From Symbiobacteriaceae bacterium (GTDB taxonomy: Bacteria; Bacillota_E; Symbiobacteriia; Symbiobacteriales; Symbiobacteriaceae), in assembly GCA_027356675.1 (NCBI GenBank), contig DAHVXO010000316.1:1-14564 (forward strand): a stretch of 14,564 nt of DNA, read 5' to 3'. Below are positions 7,207-14,328 of the stretch, one piece after another; positions within the stretch are counted from its first letter, which is position 1; each line of letters begins with the position of its first letter. The position numbers and the translations under genes were made by a program. The notes beneath the pieces were generated by a model. It searched no databases, had not been told where the DNA came from, and saw only the letters and a program-made list of their open reading frames with translations.

Positions 7207-8223
7207 CTACGCCCGCGCCCGGCGTTGGCGCAGAACGCGGCGAACGTCCTCTCCCTTGAGCGGCAGAACCTCGAAGGAACCCAGGAGGCGCGAAGCGATA
7301 CGCTGGCCGTAAGCTGACTGAATTTCGCCAGGGTTGAGGTTCGTGGCCACCACCATCGGCAGAAGCCGGTTCATGCGGTGGTTGATAATGTTGAATAACT
7401 CCTGGGCTGCGAATTCTGTGACCTTCTCGGCCCCCATGTCATCCAAGATGATCAGGTCAGCGTCCAGGAGCCGCTGCACGCCCTGCCGGTATTCATCATC
7501 GTCTTCGAACTTGAAGAGACGGACCAGATCCAGAAACTCTGACAGGGTAAAATAGACGACTGATCGCCGCGCGTCGGTCACCGCGTTCCCGATGGCGGAA
7601 CAGAGAAACGTCTTTCCCAGCCCCACGTCCCCCATCAGGAGAACGGATTCTGGTTGCTTGCCCTGGCGTACTTGCTCGGCGAACAAACGACATGCTTCGT
7701 AGACATGCCCCATATACGCCCGGTCAGAGGGCGGATAGACAGTCAGGTCAAATGTGTCAAATCGCTGATCCCGAAAGGGTCCCGTAAGCCCTGAGGCTCT
7801 GTAGAGATCGGCGACCTCCTCCTGAATGAGGCAGTGACACTTCTGGGGCGGGTGAACGGCATCCGGTCCCGCCTGCTCCGGCGCCAACCAACCGGTATCC
7901 TGGCAATCGGGGCAATCCCAGTGCACCTCGAGCTCCTGTGGATCGATCTGGTGCCCCTGCAGTAGCGCATCCCGCTCGCCAGCCAATCGCAGAGACCAGG
8001 CCTTCAGATCGTCAAAACCCTTGCCGAACTTCGTGGGGGCGCGCAAAACGAGCCGGGCCAGATCGAGCCCGATATCCACCTGCAACGCCTTGATCTCCGC
8101 CAGGCGTGGGACCCGGCGGAAAACTGCCGCTTCACGGGCGTCTCGGTCCATCTCATGCTGCCGGATCCGGCTCTCCCGCCTACGGGCCCGCTCATTTGCC
8201 AAACTTCTTATAGATATAATCAT
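7207..8223 (-). CDS. DnaI/DnaC-like replicative helicase loader ATPase
   Basis: This AAA+ ATPase probably loads the replicative helicase at origins and restarted forks. From the ATG at 8223 it has 338 residues; an in-frame ATG at 8235 would add four, but AGAAGGA has no spacing to that codon and about 9 bases to the chosen one. Numbered from 8235, the N-terminal part is charged and helical. A zinc-binding set C108, C111, C133, C135 (CPDC ... CHC) follows, as in the DnaI N-terminal helicase-interaction domain. Walker A GDVGLGKT is at 202-209, Walker B LIILDDMG at 261-268, sensor 1 VVATNLNP near 295, and the arginine-finger region QRIASRLLG near 311. It overlaps the end of the DnaB/DnaD-like gene by about 32 bases, and B. 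subtilis also pairs dnaB with dnaI. Confidence 0.91.
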   Translation of the reverse strand: MIISIRSLANERARRRESRIRQHEMDRDAREAAVFRRVPRLAEIKALQVDIGLDLARLVLRAPTKFGKGFDDLKAWSLRLAGERDALLQGHQIDPQELEVHWDCPDCQDTGWLAPEQAGPDAVHPPQKCHCLIQEEVADLYRASGLTGPFRDQRFDTFDLTVYPPSDRAYMGHVYEACRLFAEQVRQGKQPESVLLMGDVGLGKTFLCSAIGNAVTDARRSVVYFTLSEFLDLVRLFKFEDDDEYRQGVQRLLDADLIILDDMGAEKVTEFAAQELFNIINHRMNRLLPMVVATNLNPGEIQSAYGQRIASRLLGSFEVLPLKGEDVRRVLRQRRARA

Positions 8224-9214
8224 AGTAGCTGTCATCCTTCTGGTCGCGCTGCAAGATCACGTTGCTCCGGGCCGGCGACTTTCGCCCTGGGGCAACTTTT
8301 GCACTGTCGGTGGGTGCGGTGCGGCGCTTGTGCTCGACCCCGAGTTGGTCGGCCTCTGCGACGGAACGGACACCATGAGCCTGCCACGACTCCAAAATAC
8401 CGTTGACGTACTGCAACGGGTTCTGCGCCCCGGTGGCCTCACCACAGGCGCGGATCACCACCTCGGTACTGAAGCCCCATTCGTCTGTCCATTTCTCGAG
8501 CAGATCGCGTTCCGCTCTGGTGAGCGGCCGCTTGATGCCGAGGTACTGGATGATGGTCTTGTGTTTCCCAAACCACTTCTGGTAATTCTGGCTGAACTCT
8601 TTTGCTTCCTGGCGCGTCTTGATGCCCTCTTCATACCAACGGCGAGCAATCTCGTTCAGGTAGTTCCTGCGGGTAATCCCCCGGTCCCTGCCCTCTTCGA
8701 TTACCGCCACCACCATGTCTGTGTCAAACCCATAGGACTCGATCCAATCCTTAATATCTTCGACGGCCCGCTCCGACATGTTGACCAGCAGTCTCTCCGC
8801 GGCCTTGATGGCCGGATGTACGGCATCGGTTGCGCCATCTGCCTCGTGCTGGTTGCGGTAATGCCCCCAACTGGCCCTGAACCTCATCAGCACCGGCACG
8901 AGGGAGAACGTTACTTCGTTGTCGGTAATTTGCTCGCAACGGATGATGGCCTTCTGCTCAAGATGGGGGAGAAGGGAGCGTATCTGATCAAAATCGCCCG
9001 GCATCGCACGCCGTGAAATGGTGTAGTTGGTGAAAGGCAAGTCGCCGGGACCCCCGACGCAGGCCAGTAGGATGAAGATTTTTCCGATGGTGTCGTAATC
9101 AAGCTCCATATCCCCCATGTAGTCAAACAGCATGCGCGGGATGTTCACGAAGCCGCGCTTCACGAACGCCTGCAGAAATTCCAGGTCTCCGGAGCCGGCA
9201 GGTCCAGCGGGCAT
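8192..9214 (-). CDS. DnaB/DnaD-like primosome protein with two C-terminal DDBH2 repeats
   Basis: This is a DnaD/DnaB-type replication initiation protein of Gram-positive bacteria, acting with the helicase loader. The open frame starts at 9295, but the chosen start is the ATG at 9214, with GAGGGGG 5 bases upstream; the extra 27 residues are basic and lack such a site. The 340-residue protein has an N-terminal winged-helix-like region (about 12-115, including FVNIPRMLFDYMGDMELDYDTIG), then two copies of the DDBH2 module. Each copy carries the YxxxIxxxW signature: YLNEIARRW at 185-193 and YVNGILESW at 269-277. Two copies plus an N-terminal domain match B. subtilis DnaB more than DnaD. The tail (about 295-340) is charged and ends in a Tyr/Lys-rich segment. 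The dnaI-like gene begins before its stop. Confidence 0.88.
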   Translation of the reverse strand: MPAGPAGSGDLEFLQAFVKRGFVNIPRMLFDYMGDMELDYDTIGKIFILLACVGGPGDLPFTNYTISRRAMPGDFDQIRSLLPHLEQKAIIRCEQITDNEVTFSLVPVLMRFRASWGHYRNQHEADGATDAVHPAIKAAERLLVNMSERAVEDIKDWIESYGFDTDMVVAVIEEGRDRGITRRNYLNEIARRWYEEGIKTRQEAKEFSQNYQKWFGKHKTIIQYLGIKRPLTRAERDLLEKWTDEWGFSTEVVIRACGEATGAQNPLQYVNGILESWQAHGVRSVAEADQLGVEHKRRTAPTDSAKVAPGRKSPARSNVILQRDQKDDSYYDYIYKKFGK

Positions 9215-9218
9215 GTAG

Positions 9219-9226
9219 TCCCCCTC
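9219..9226 (-). promoter_or_regulatory. Ribosome binding site that fixes the DnaB/DnaD-like start
   Basis: GAGGGGGA on the minus strand sits about 5 bases before the ATG at 9214. It favours this start over the upstream in-frame codon at 9295. The stretch 9215-9341 otherwise holds no gene. It must contain the promoter of the ten-gene run if that run is independently transcribed, but I see no convincing -35/-10 pair. Confidence 0.6.
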
Positions 9227-9341
9227 TTTCACCGCACGACAATTCGCGCGGATACCTTCGATTCTCCGCCCGCCAAACCGATTCCTCCCCCGCAACTAAG
9301 GTAGCCGTGTCTTATTCGTCGTGTCCGTTCGACAGGCGCGC

Positions 9342-9374
9342 AAAAAAAGAAGCAGCAGGAATCCCTGCTGCTTC
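9342..9374 (-). terminator. Intrinsic terminator of the 2-oxoacid oxidoreductase operon
   Basis: On the minus strand, 9 bases after the stop codon of the alpha-beta gene, an 11-bp perfect stem (GAAGCAGCAGG / CCTGCTGCTTC, 9349-9359 with 9364-9374) closes a 4-base loop and is followed at once by seven T residues (the A-run 9342-9348 on the plus strand). The opposite strand has no U-run, so the terminator acts in one direction. It separates this operon from the replication and RNA-processing gene run. Confidence 0.95.
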
Positions 9375-9383
9375 GACATTCAT

Positions 9384-11651
9384 TTAGAGGTCGGGGTGCT
9401 CGCTCATCGCCTTGATGCGCCGGAAGCGCCGGTCCACTTCCTTCTGGAACTCAGCGACCACGGAGGCGAATTCCGGCTTGAGCATGTGCTTGGTCTTGCC
9501 CATCATCTTCAGCCACTCGTCGACCGCTACTTTCTTCCCCTTGGCTTCTGGATCGTACGTGAGCTTGGTGATGCCCCGTTCAATCTCATAGAGCGGGAAG
9601 AAATTGCAATCGGCGGCGGTTTGGACGATCTTGGCACCCAGGCGCTCCTCCGAGAGCCAGTTCAACGGGCAGGCAATCAACATCTTCCCGTAGACAGGCC
9701 CGACGTTCTGGGCGTACCACTGGGCCTTTGCGGCCTTCTTCCAAACGTCTTGCGGCATCGATTCGATAGCAGTGAAGACATAAGGCATGTGGCACGCCGC
9801 CATAATCTGCGCGGTATCCTTATGGTGGAACGTCTTACCGCCACCGAGGGACCCGACATTAGACGTGGAGGTCTTGTGGCCGATGGGGGTGGAGTAGGAC
9901 AACTGGCTACCCGTGTTCATGTAACCTTCATTGTCGTACTCGAGGATGATCAGCTTGTGACCGCGCAGGGCGGCACCGATGGACGGGCCCATGCCGATAT
10001 CCATGCCACCGTCACCGGTCACCATCACAAAGGTGATTTCCTCACCGATTTCGATCTCGCCACGCCGCTTCTTTTCGTGGAACATCTCCACGACGCCGGA
10101 CAGCGTGGCGGCTCCGTTCTGGAACAGGTTGTGGATATAGGTCACGCGGTGCGCGCTGTAGGGATACCCCGTGGTGACGACCATCGCACAGCCGGTGTGG
10201 AACAGAACGACCACATCGCCGCTGAGGGCTCGGAAAAAGTTGTCCAGGGCGGGGAAAATACCGCAACCAGGGCAAGCACCGTGCCCAGGCACGATACGCT
10301 TGGGCATCCCCATCATCTGACGGGGCGGCGGCACGATGACCTTCAGTTCGTCGCCGACCAGTTCAGCCTTGATTGGGCTGGTCTGCTCCTCCTTGGTCAG
10401 GGGGGCGACCACTTCCACGGGCGTTGTGGCGGTCATGGCCGTAATCCCGTAGTAGTCAAAGGGCACTGGCACAGTGCCCTCACTCTTCATCTGAAGGGCG
10501 AGGTCGAAGAACGCCTCGGCATCGTCCGGGTAGAAGTCCTTGCCGCCGAGTCCATAGATGCGGGTCGCGATTAGCGTCTGGTTGACGGGGTCATCCTTGA
10601 GCGCAGACTTGATCTCGTGCGACAGGTTGCCACCGTTGCCGCCGTAGGAATCGGATCGTTCACCAATCACCAGGGCCTTCACGTGCCGCAACGCTCGCTG
10701 GATTTGCTCCACCGGAAACGGACGGATCAGGTGCAGCGAAATGACGCCTGCCTTCACGCCACGGGCGCGGAACTTGTCAGCCACCTCACGGCCGGTGTCG
10801 GCCGCTGAGCCCAGCAGGAAGACTGCGACCTCGGCATCCTCCATCAAATACTCATCAACCATGGCGTACTTGCGGCCAGAGAGCTTCGACCAATCATCAA
10901 ACAGAGCGGGCAGCTGCTTGAAGACATTCTGCATGGCGAGGTGCATCTGATACTTGTTGTTGATGAGATCCGGGTCATTCATATAGGGGCCGAATGTCTT
11001 GGGATGCCGTGGGTCCAGCGCGTGCGGGTACCCTTCAGGCTGCGGCCCCACCCAGTCCCGGATGACTTGCGCGTCTTCGAAGTACTGGACGCGCCGCTTC
11101 TGGTGGCTGGTGAAGAAGCCATCAAAGCCCACGATGACGGGCAACCGGACGTCCGGATGCTCGCCGATTTTGACGGCGATGGGGTGGAGGTCATAGACCT
11201 GCTGCGGGTTGTCCCCGTACAGGATAACCCAACCCGTGTTGAGGGCAAAGTAAAGGTCGCTGTGGTCGCCGCGAATGTCGAGCGGACCGGAGACCGACCG
11301 GGTGACCAGGTCAAGAACCATGGGCATGCGTGTGCCAGACTGCACAGGCATTTGTTCCAGGGAATACAGGTAGCCATTTGCGGACGTGGCATTGAACACG
11401 CGGCCGCCCGCCACGGTGGCGCCGTAGCAGATACCGGCAGCGCCATGCTCGCCGTCGCCCGCCACCATCCGGACCGTGTTCTCGCCTTCCACCTTCATCT
11501 CGTCGATATACTCGGCGATCTCCGTGGACGGCGTGATGGGATAATAGCCCATCAGGTGAAAATTGATCTGGCTGGCGGCAATGGCAGCCATTTCATTACC
11601 GGACTTGAAGGTCGACTTCTGAGCCTTGAGGTCATGCTCTTTCAGTGCCAC
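9384..11651 (-). CDS. 2-oxoacid:ferredoxin oxidoreductase, fused alpha and beta subunits
   Basis: The enzyme oxidatively decarboxylates a 2-oxoacid (pyruvate or a related acid) to an acyl-CoA and reduces ferredoxin. The 755 residues join two normally separate subunits. The alpha part (about 1-385) has YYPITPSTEIAEYI at 36-49, GDGEHGA at 65-71, TRSVSGPLDIRGDHSD at 117-132, and domain II from about 270 (VAVFLLGSAADTGREV). A Pro-rich linker spans about 390-450. The beta part (about 450-755) has GHGACPGCG with C460 and C463, TGC with C488, and ACP with C661, the four expected ligands of its [4Fe-4S] cluster. The TPP-binding stretch runs from GDGG at 546 to DNEGYMNTG at 573-581. The GTG start at 11651 has GGGAGGTGAG close upstream. 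The gamma-delta gene ends 7 bases before it. Substrate specificity cannot be assigned; pyruvate is the default guess. Confidence 0.92.
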   Translation of the reverse strand: MALKEHDLKAQKSTFKSGNEMAAIAASQINFHLMGYYPITPSTEIAEYIDEMKVEGENTVRMVAGDGEHGAAGICYGATVAGGRVFNATSANGYLYSLEQMPVQSGTRMPMVLDLVTRSVSGPLDIRGDHSDLYFALNTGWVILYGDNPQQVYDLHPIAVKIGEHPDVRLPVIVGFDGFFTSHQKRRVQYFEDAQVIRDWVGPQPEGYPHALDPRHPKTFGPYMNDPDLINNKYQMHLAMQNVFKQLPALFDDWSKLSGRKYAMVDEYLMEDAEVAVFLLGSAADTGREVADKFRARGVKAGVISLHLIRPFPVEQIQRALRHVKALVIGERSDSYGGNGGNLSHEIKSALKDDPVNQTLIATRIYGLGGKDFYPDDAEAFFDLALQMKSEGTVPVPFDYYGITAMTATTPVEVVAPLTKEEQTSPIKAELVGDELKVIVPPPRQMMGMPKRIVPGHGACPGCGIFPALDNFFRALSGDVVVLFHTGCAMVVTTGYPYSAHRVTYIHNLFQNGAATLSGVVEMFHEKKRRGEIEIGEEITFVMVTGDGGMDIGMGPSIGAALRGHKLIILEYDNEGYMNTGSQLSYSTPIGHKTSTSNVGSLGGGKTFHHKDTAQIMAACHMPYVFTAIESMPQDVWKKAAKAQWYAQNVGPVYGKMLIACPLNWLSEERLGAKIVQTAADCNFFPLYEIERGITKLTYDPEAKGKKVAVDEWLKMMGKTKHMLKPEFASVVAEFQKEVDRRFRRIKAMSEHPDL

Positions 11652-11658
11652 TGGTCGC

Positions 11659-12690
11659 TCACCTCCCGTTTACGAGCAACCCGGTGTGCGCGACCCGGTG
11701 CTCGGCTGCATAATTGTCATCTTCACGCAGGTCCTTCAGGGCATCGGTCGGGCAAGCCTCCACGCACTTCAGGCAACCCTTGCAGTACTGATAGTTGATG
11801 CCTGCTAGGTTGTTGGCGGGGCGGCCCTTCTTGTCCACGCCCGTCTCCCATACGAAGCAATAGTCCGGGCAAACCATATCACACTGAGCGCAGTCGATGC
11901 AGGTGGCCCGGTTGAAGGCCGGCAGAAACCCCTGGCGCGAGGCGCTCAGGTCCTTGGTCGCCATGTTTCCGGGATTGAGAATGATGCCGCCCATGGGAGC
12001 GTTCAGGTACCCGAACGCGGGTCCGGAGCGCTTGAAAACGGGTGCCACCCATCCCTCGGCAGGCGTAAAGGTCTCAAAATTGACCTCATCAAAGCCACGG
12101 TCGAAGCACCTGAGGTTGCCAGGAACCGTCGCCGGATACTTCTTGGTGAACGTATCGGTGATCAAAGACTTTATGGCATCGATGCTAAGAAACTCGGACA
12201 CACGGCAAATGGCCCCCAGGAACGCCATGTTGACGCGGCTCTTGGTCTCGACCGCAATGGTCATCGCATCAAAGGTGCCGATGGTGGCGTGCTCGAGCTG
12301 CAGCACCTTTTGGATTTCAGCCGGTGTCTTCTTCGTGTTGACGATCACGGTTCCGCCGGGACGGAGCCCACGCACCACTGGTTCGGTCCGAATGAGTGCT
12401 TCATGGAAGATACAGACGATATGCGGCTCTTCCACCGGTGAACTGAGACGCAGGGTGGTGTCGCTTTGGCCAAAGCGAATGAACGACTTGACCGGCGACC
12501 CCTTCTTCTCGGAACCGTACGATGAAAAGTTGGATCCATTCAATCCCTGATACAAAACGCCGGCCTCGGCCAGCATCTTGCCGGCAATGTTCGCACCGTA
12601 TCCGCCGATCGATTCCAGTCGGATGTTGAAGAAACCATACTCATCCCTGACCGGAAGCTGAACCGGGGCTACCTCTGGATTAGCTGCCAT
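11659..12690 (-). CDS. 2-oxoacid:ferredoxin oxidoreductase, fused gamma and delta (ferredoxin) subunits
   Basis: This is the partner of the alpha-beta protein, supplying the CoA-related gamma domain and the electron-exit ferredoxin domain. The chosen ATG at 12690 has GGGGAGG 8 bases upstream and gives 343 residues; the frame is open to 12828 but the extension runs through the promoter region. The gamma domain (about 20-205) starts with IRLESIGGYGANIAGKMLAE and has SYGSEKKG at 58-64, then VNTKKTP near 117. The delta domain carries two [4Fe-4S] motifs: C264, C267, C270, C274 (CIDCAQCDMVCP, with another cysteine at 278) and C303, C306, C309, C313 (CKGCLKCVEACP). It is first in the operon, and its last codons provide the ribosome binding site for the next gene. 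The product is cytoplasmic, with no signal peptide or membrane segment. Confidence 0.92.
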   Translation of the reverse strand: MAANPEVAPVQLPVRDEYGFFNIRLESIGGYGANIAGKMLAEAGVLYQGLNGSNFSSYGSEKKGSPVKSFIRFGQSDTTLRLSSPVEEPHIVCIFHEALIRTEPVVRGLRPGGTVIVNTKKTPAEIQKVLQLEHATIGTFDAMTIAVETKSRVNMAFLGAICRVSEFLSIDAIKSLITDTFTKKYPATVPGNLRCFDRGFDEVNFETFTPAEGWVAPVFKRSGPAFGYLNAPMGGIILNPGNMATKDLSASRQGFLPAFNRATCIDCAQCDMVCPDYCFVWETGVDKKGRPANNLAGINYQYCKGCLKCVEACPTDALKDLREDDNYAAEHRVAHTGLLVNGR

Positions 12691-12698
12691 ATGGGCGA

Positions 12699-12705
12699 CC
12701 TCCCC
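12699..12705 (-). promoter_or_regulatory. Ribosome binding site that fixes the gamma-delta start
   Basis: GGGGAGG on the minus strand lies 8 bases before the ATG at 12690. It argues against using the in-frame upstream start at 12828, which would place the promoter inside the coding region. Confidence 0.7.
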
Positions 12706-12774
12706 ACAATCGTAAATTCTATTCTTACTGGGGCTGCCGGACACGGGTCTTTCTTGAAGTCTAAGGTTCCTGAG

Positions 12775-12784
12775 GCTTCGAAGC
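12775..12784. promoter_or_regulatory. Ten-base perfect palindrome in the oxidoreductase leader
   Basis: GCTTCGAAGC is self-complementary and sits about 20 bases downstream of the likely transcription start, a place where a repressor could bind. An imperfect hairpin (GAAGCCTCAGG pairing with CCTTAGACTTC, about 9 of 11 positions) begins inside it. Both may be chance; the function is unknown. Confidence 0.25.
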
Positions 12785-12807
12785 AATCCGCCAATCACCC
12801 TAGAGCC

Positions 12808-12840
12808 ATTATACCTATTGTAACGCAAGAAAACAGCGGT
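12808..12840 (-). promoter_or_regulatory. Promoter candidate for the 2-oxoacid oxidoreductase operon
   Basis: A perfect TATAAT is at 12808-12813 on the minus strand in an AT-rich pocket (TTGCGTTACAATAGGTATAAT). The -35 region is weak: about 17 bases upstream the sequence is TGTTTT, so an activator may help. Transcription would start near 12801, leaving a leader of roughly 110 nt. The remaining sequence of 12691-12976 holds no convincing gene. Confidence 0.6.
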
Positions 12841-12920
12841 GAATTGCTGTTTCTTGGCGATGAAATGCGTGGACTTAGTGGCCAGATGCGGTGAGGGTCG
12901 GTTTCACACACAGGGCATGT

Positions 12921-12951
12921 TATGACGAAACCCACCGCACGCCGCGGTGGG
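12921..12951 (-). terminator. Probable terminator of the ACR3 operon
   Basis: Downstream of the ACR3 stop codon an 8-bp perfect stem (CCCACCGC / GCGGTGGG, 12931-12938 with 12944-12951) closes a 5-base loop. On the minus strand it is followed by TTTCGTCATA, a short, interrupted T-run, so termination may be partial. It lies between the ACR3 stop and the promoter of the oxidoreductase operon. Confidence 0.6.
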
Positions 12952-12976
12952 CTCCAGTACATCCCCAGGTGTCGGA

Positions 12977-14032
12977 TCAGGCAGCACGGTAGTACCGGCG
13001 CCCCATCCACATGGCAGCATTCACCAGCCCGATCATGACCGGCACCTCCACCAGCGGTCCAATCACCGCCGCAAAGGCCTGGCCGGATCCGATCCCGAAC
13101 ACCGCCACCGCCACGGCGATCGCCAGCTCGAAGTTGTTGCTGGCAGCAGTAAAGGAGAGGGTCACGGTCTGCGTATAGCTGAAGCCGGCCCGCTGGGAGA
13201 TCCAGAACGACACAAAGAACATCGCCATGAAGTAGACCAGGAGCGGAACCGCCACCCGCACGACATCCAGCGGCAGGGCGACAATGGTCTCGCCCTTCAA
13301 GGAGAACATTACCACGATGGTAAAGAGCAGGCCGATCAAGGCCGTCGGCGCCAGCTTAGGCATGAAGACCGTCTCATACCACTGCTTGCCCTTGCGGGGG
13401 ACCAAGATGTACCGGGTCAGCATGCCGCCGAAGAAGGGGATGCCCAGGTAGATCAGCACGCTCTTGGCCACTTCCCACATGGAGACCTGGACGGAAGCGC
13501 CGCCGGTGTTAATGCCGAACCACCGGGGCAGGACGGTAATGAAGATGTAGGTGTACAGCGAATACAGGAGGATCTGGAAAACGGAGTTGAAGGCCACCAG
13601 GGCCGCGGCGTACTCACTGTCGCCCTTCGCCAGGCCATTCCAGACCAGCACCATGGCAATGCAGCGGGCCAGGCCGATAATAATTAGACCCACCATGTAA
13701 TCCGGGTGGTTGCGCAGGAAGAGCCAGGCCAGCCCGAACATCAGAACCGGGCCGATCACCCAGTTCTGCAGCAGGGAGAACCCCAGCAGCCGGACGTTCT
13801 GGAAGACCTTACCCATCTCCTCATAGCGGACCCTGGCCAGGGCGGGGTACATCATCCAGATCAGGCCTACAGCGATGGGGAGCGAAACGTTGCCGACCTG
13901 AAGCCGGTCCAAGGCCTTGGCGGCCCCGGGAAAGAAGTAGCCGCTGGCCACGCCGAGAGCCATGGCCAGGAATATCCAGAGCGTCAAGAACTGGTCCAGG
14001 AGCGAGAGGCTGCCCCGGTTCTGATGGGTCAC
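12977..14032 (-). CDS. acr3: ACR3-type arsenite efflux permease
   Basis: This integral membrane carrier exports arsenite, As(III), driven by the proton gradient. The 351 residues contain about ten hydrophobic segments, the ACR3 topology. [23 protein letters not shown] at about 120-142 carries C124, matching the essential cysteine of TM4 in characterised ACR3 proteins. [21 protein letters not shown] at about 293-313 carries E302, matching the essential TM9 glutamate. [13 protein letters not shown] follows near 325. The start is GTG at 14032, with AAGGAGG 9 bases upstream, and it overlaps the stop of the preceding gene (GTGA). The function is firm by family; physiological substrates beyond arsenite are unknown. 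No arsR or arsC neighbour is visible. Confidence 0.94.
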   Translation of the reverse strand: MTHQNRGSLSLLDQFLTLWIFLAMALGVASGYFFPGAAKALDRLQVGNVSLPIAVGLIWMMYPALARVRYEEMGKVFQNVRLLGFSLLQNWVIGPVLMFGLAWLFLRNHPDYMVGLIIIGLARCIAMVLVWNGLAKGDSEYAAALVAFNSVFQILLYSLYTYIFITVLPRWFGINTGGASVQVSMWEVAKSVLIYLGIPFFGGMLTRYILVPRKGKQWYETVFMPKLAPTALIGLLFTIVVMFSLKGETIVALPLDVVRVAVPLLVYFMAMFFVSFWISQRAGFSYTQTVTLSFTAASNNFELAIAVAVAVFGIGSGQAFAAVIGPLVEVPVMIGLVNAAMWMGRRYYRAA

Positions 14033-14328
14033 GGTTGGAATCCTCCTTCACGGGATAGGGAGAGCGATCGCCACCCAAAGATGCTGGTCAGTGAAACGCG
14101 AAAATCATCATCTTCTAGGTCGAGGGCGTTGTCTACATGTACAGTGATTCCGTCGCTCTCGAATGACCGATACTCCGCCGGAGGCCTGCGGGGCAGGCCA
14201 ATGTCCAGATTGGGGGCCATGGCCGATCCGACGCCGCAGCATCCGGTGACCTCGGCCTGAAAGAGAATCAAATGACCGCCCTTGCTGCGGATAAAATCCA
14301 CAGCCTCGGGCTCAACGGTAACCCTCAT
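14029..14328 (-). CDS. CC/Se-motif HesB-like small protein
   Basis: This 99-residue protein resembles the CC/Se-motif group of HesB/IscA-like proteins, in which a Cys-Cys pair is replaced by a selenocysteine-containing pair in some members. Visible features are an N-terminal [20 protein letters not shown] block, the VTGCCGVG motif with C30 and C31, [13 protein letters not shown] at 44-56, [11 protein letters not shown] at 59-69, and a final strand ([16 protein letters not shown]). The other IscA cysteines (the C-terminal CxC) are absent, so a normal Fe-S scaffold role is unlikely. Its biochemical function is not established. The start ATG overlaps the preceding stop codon (ATGA) and the end overlaps the ACR3 start, so the three genes are co-translated. 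A vicinal dithiol could bind As(III), but that is inference from context. Confidence 0.75.
   Translation of the reverse strand: MRVTVEPEAVDFIRSKGGHLILFQAEVTGCCGVGSAMAPNLDIGLPRRPPAEYRSFESDGITVHVDNALDLEDDDFRVSLTSIFGWRSLSLSREGGFQP

Noticed and set aside
8021..9016. 331-codon plus-strand open frame opposite dnaI-like and dnaB-like genes
   Set aside because: Runs antisense across two overlapping conserved genes; no ribosome binding site or family signature.
9321..10574. 417-codon plus-strand open frame opposite the alpha-beta gene
   Set aside because: It is the antisense of a clearly conserved protein; its His/Asp-rich composition is what reverse-reading GC-rich codons gives, and no family motif is present.
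10941..11798. 285-codon plus-strand open frame opposite the alpha subunit region
   Set aside because: Shadow of the same conserved gene; it crosses the junction between the two oxidoreductase genes and has no motif.
12691..12828. 46-residue N-terminal extension of the gamma-delta protein
   Set aside because: It would cover the TATAAT box and lacks a ribosome binding site, while the ATG at 12690 has GGGGAGG at good spacing and starts a normal gamma subunit.
12947..13687. 246-codon plus-strand open frame opposite acr3
   Set aside because: Composition is His/Gln/Asp/Gly-rich without hydrophobic core, the usual mirror image of a membrane protein gene.
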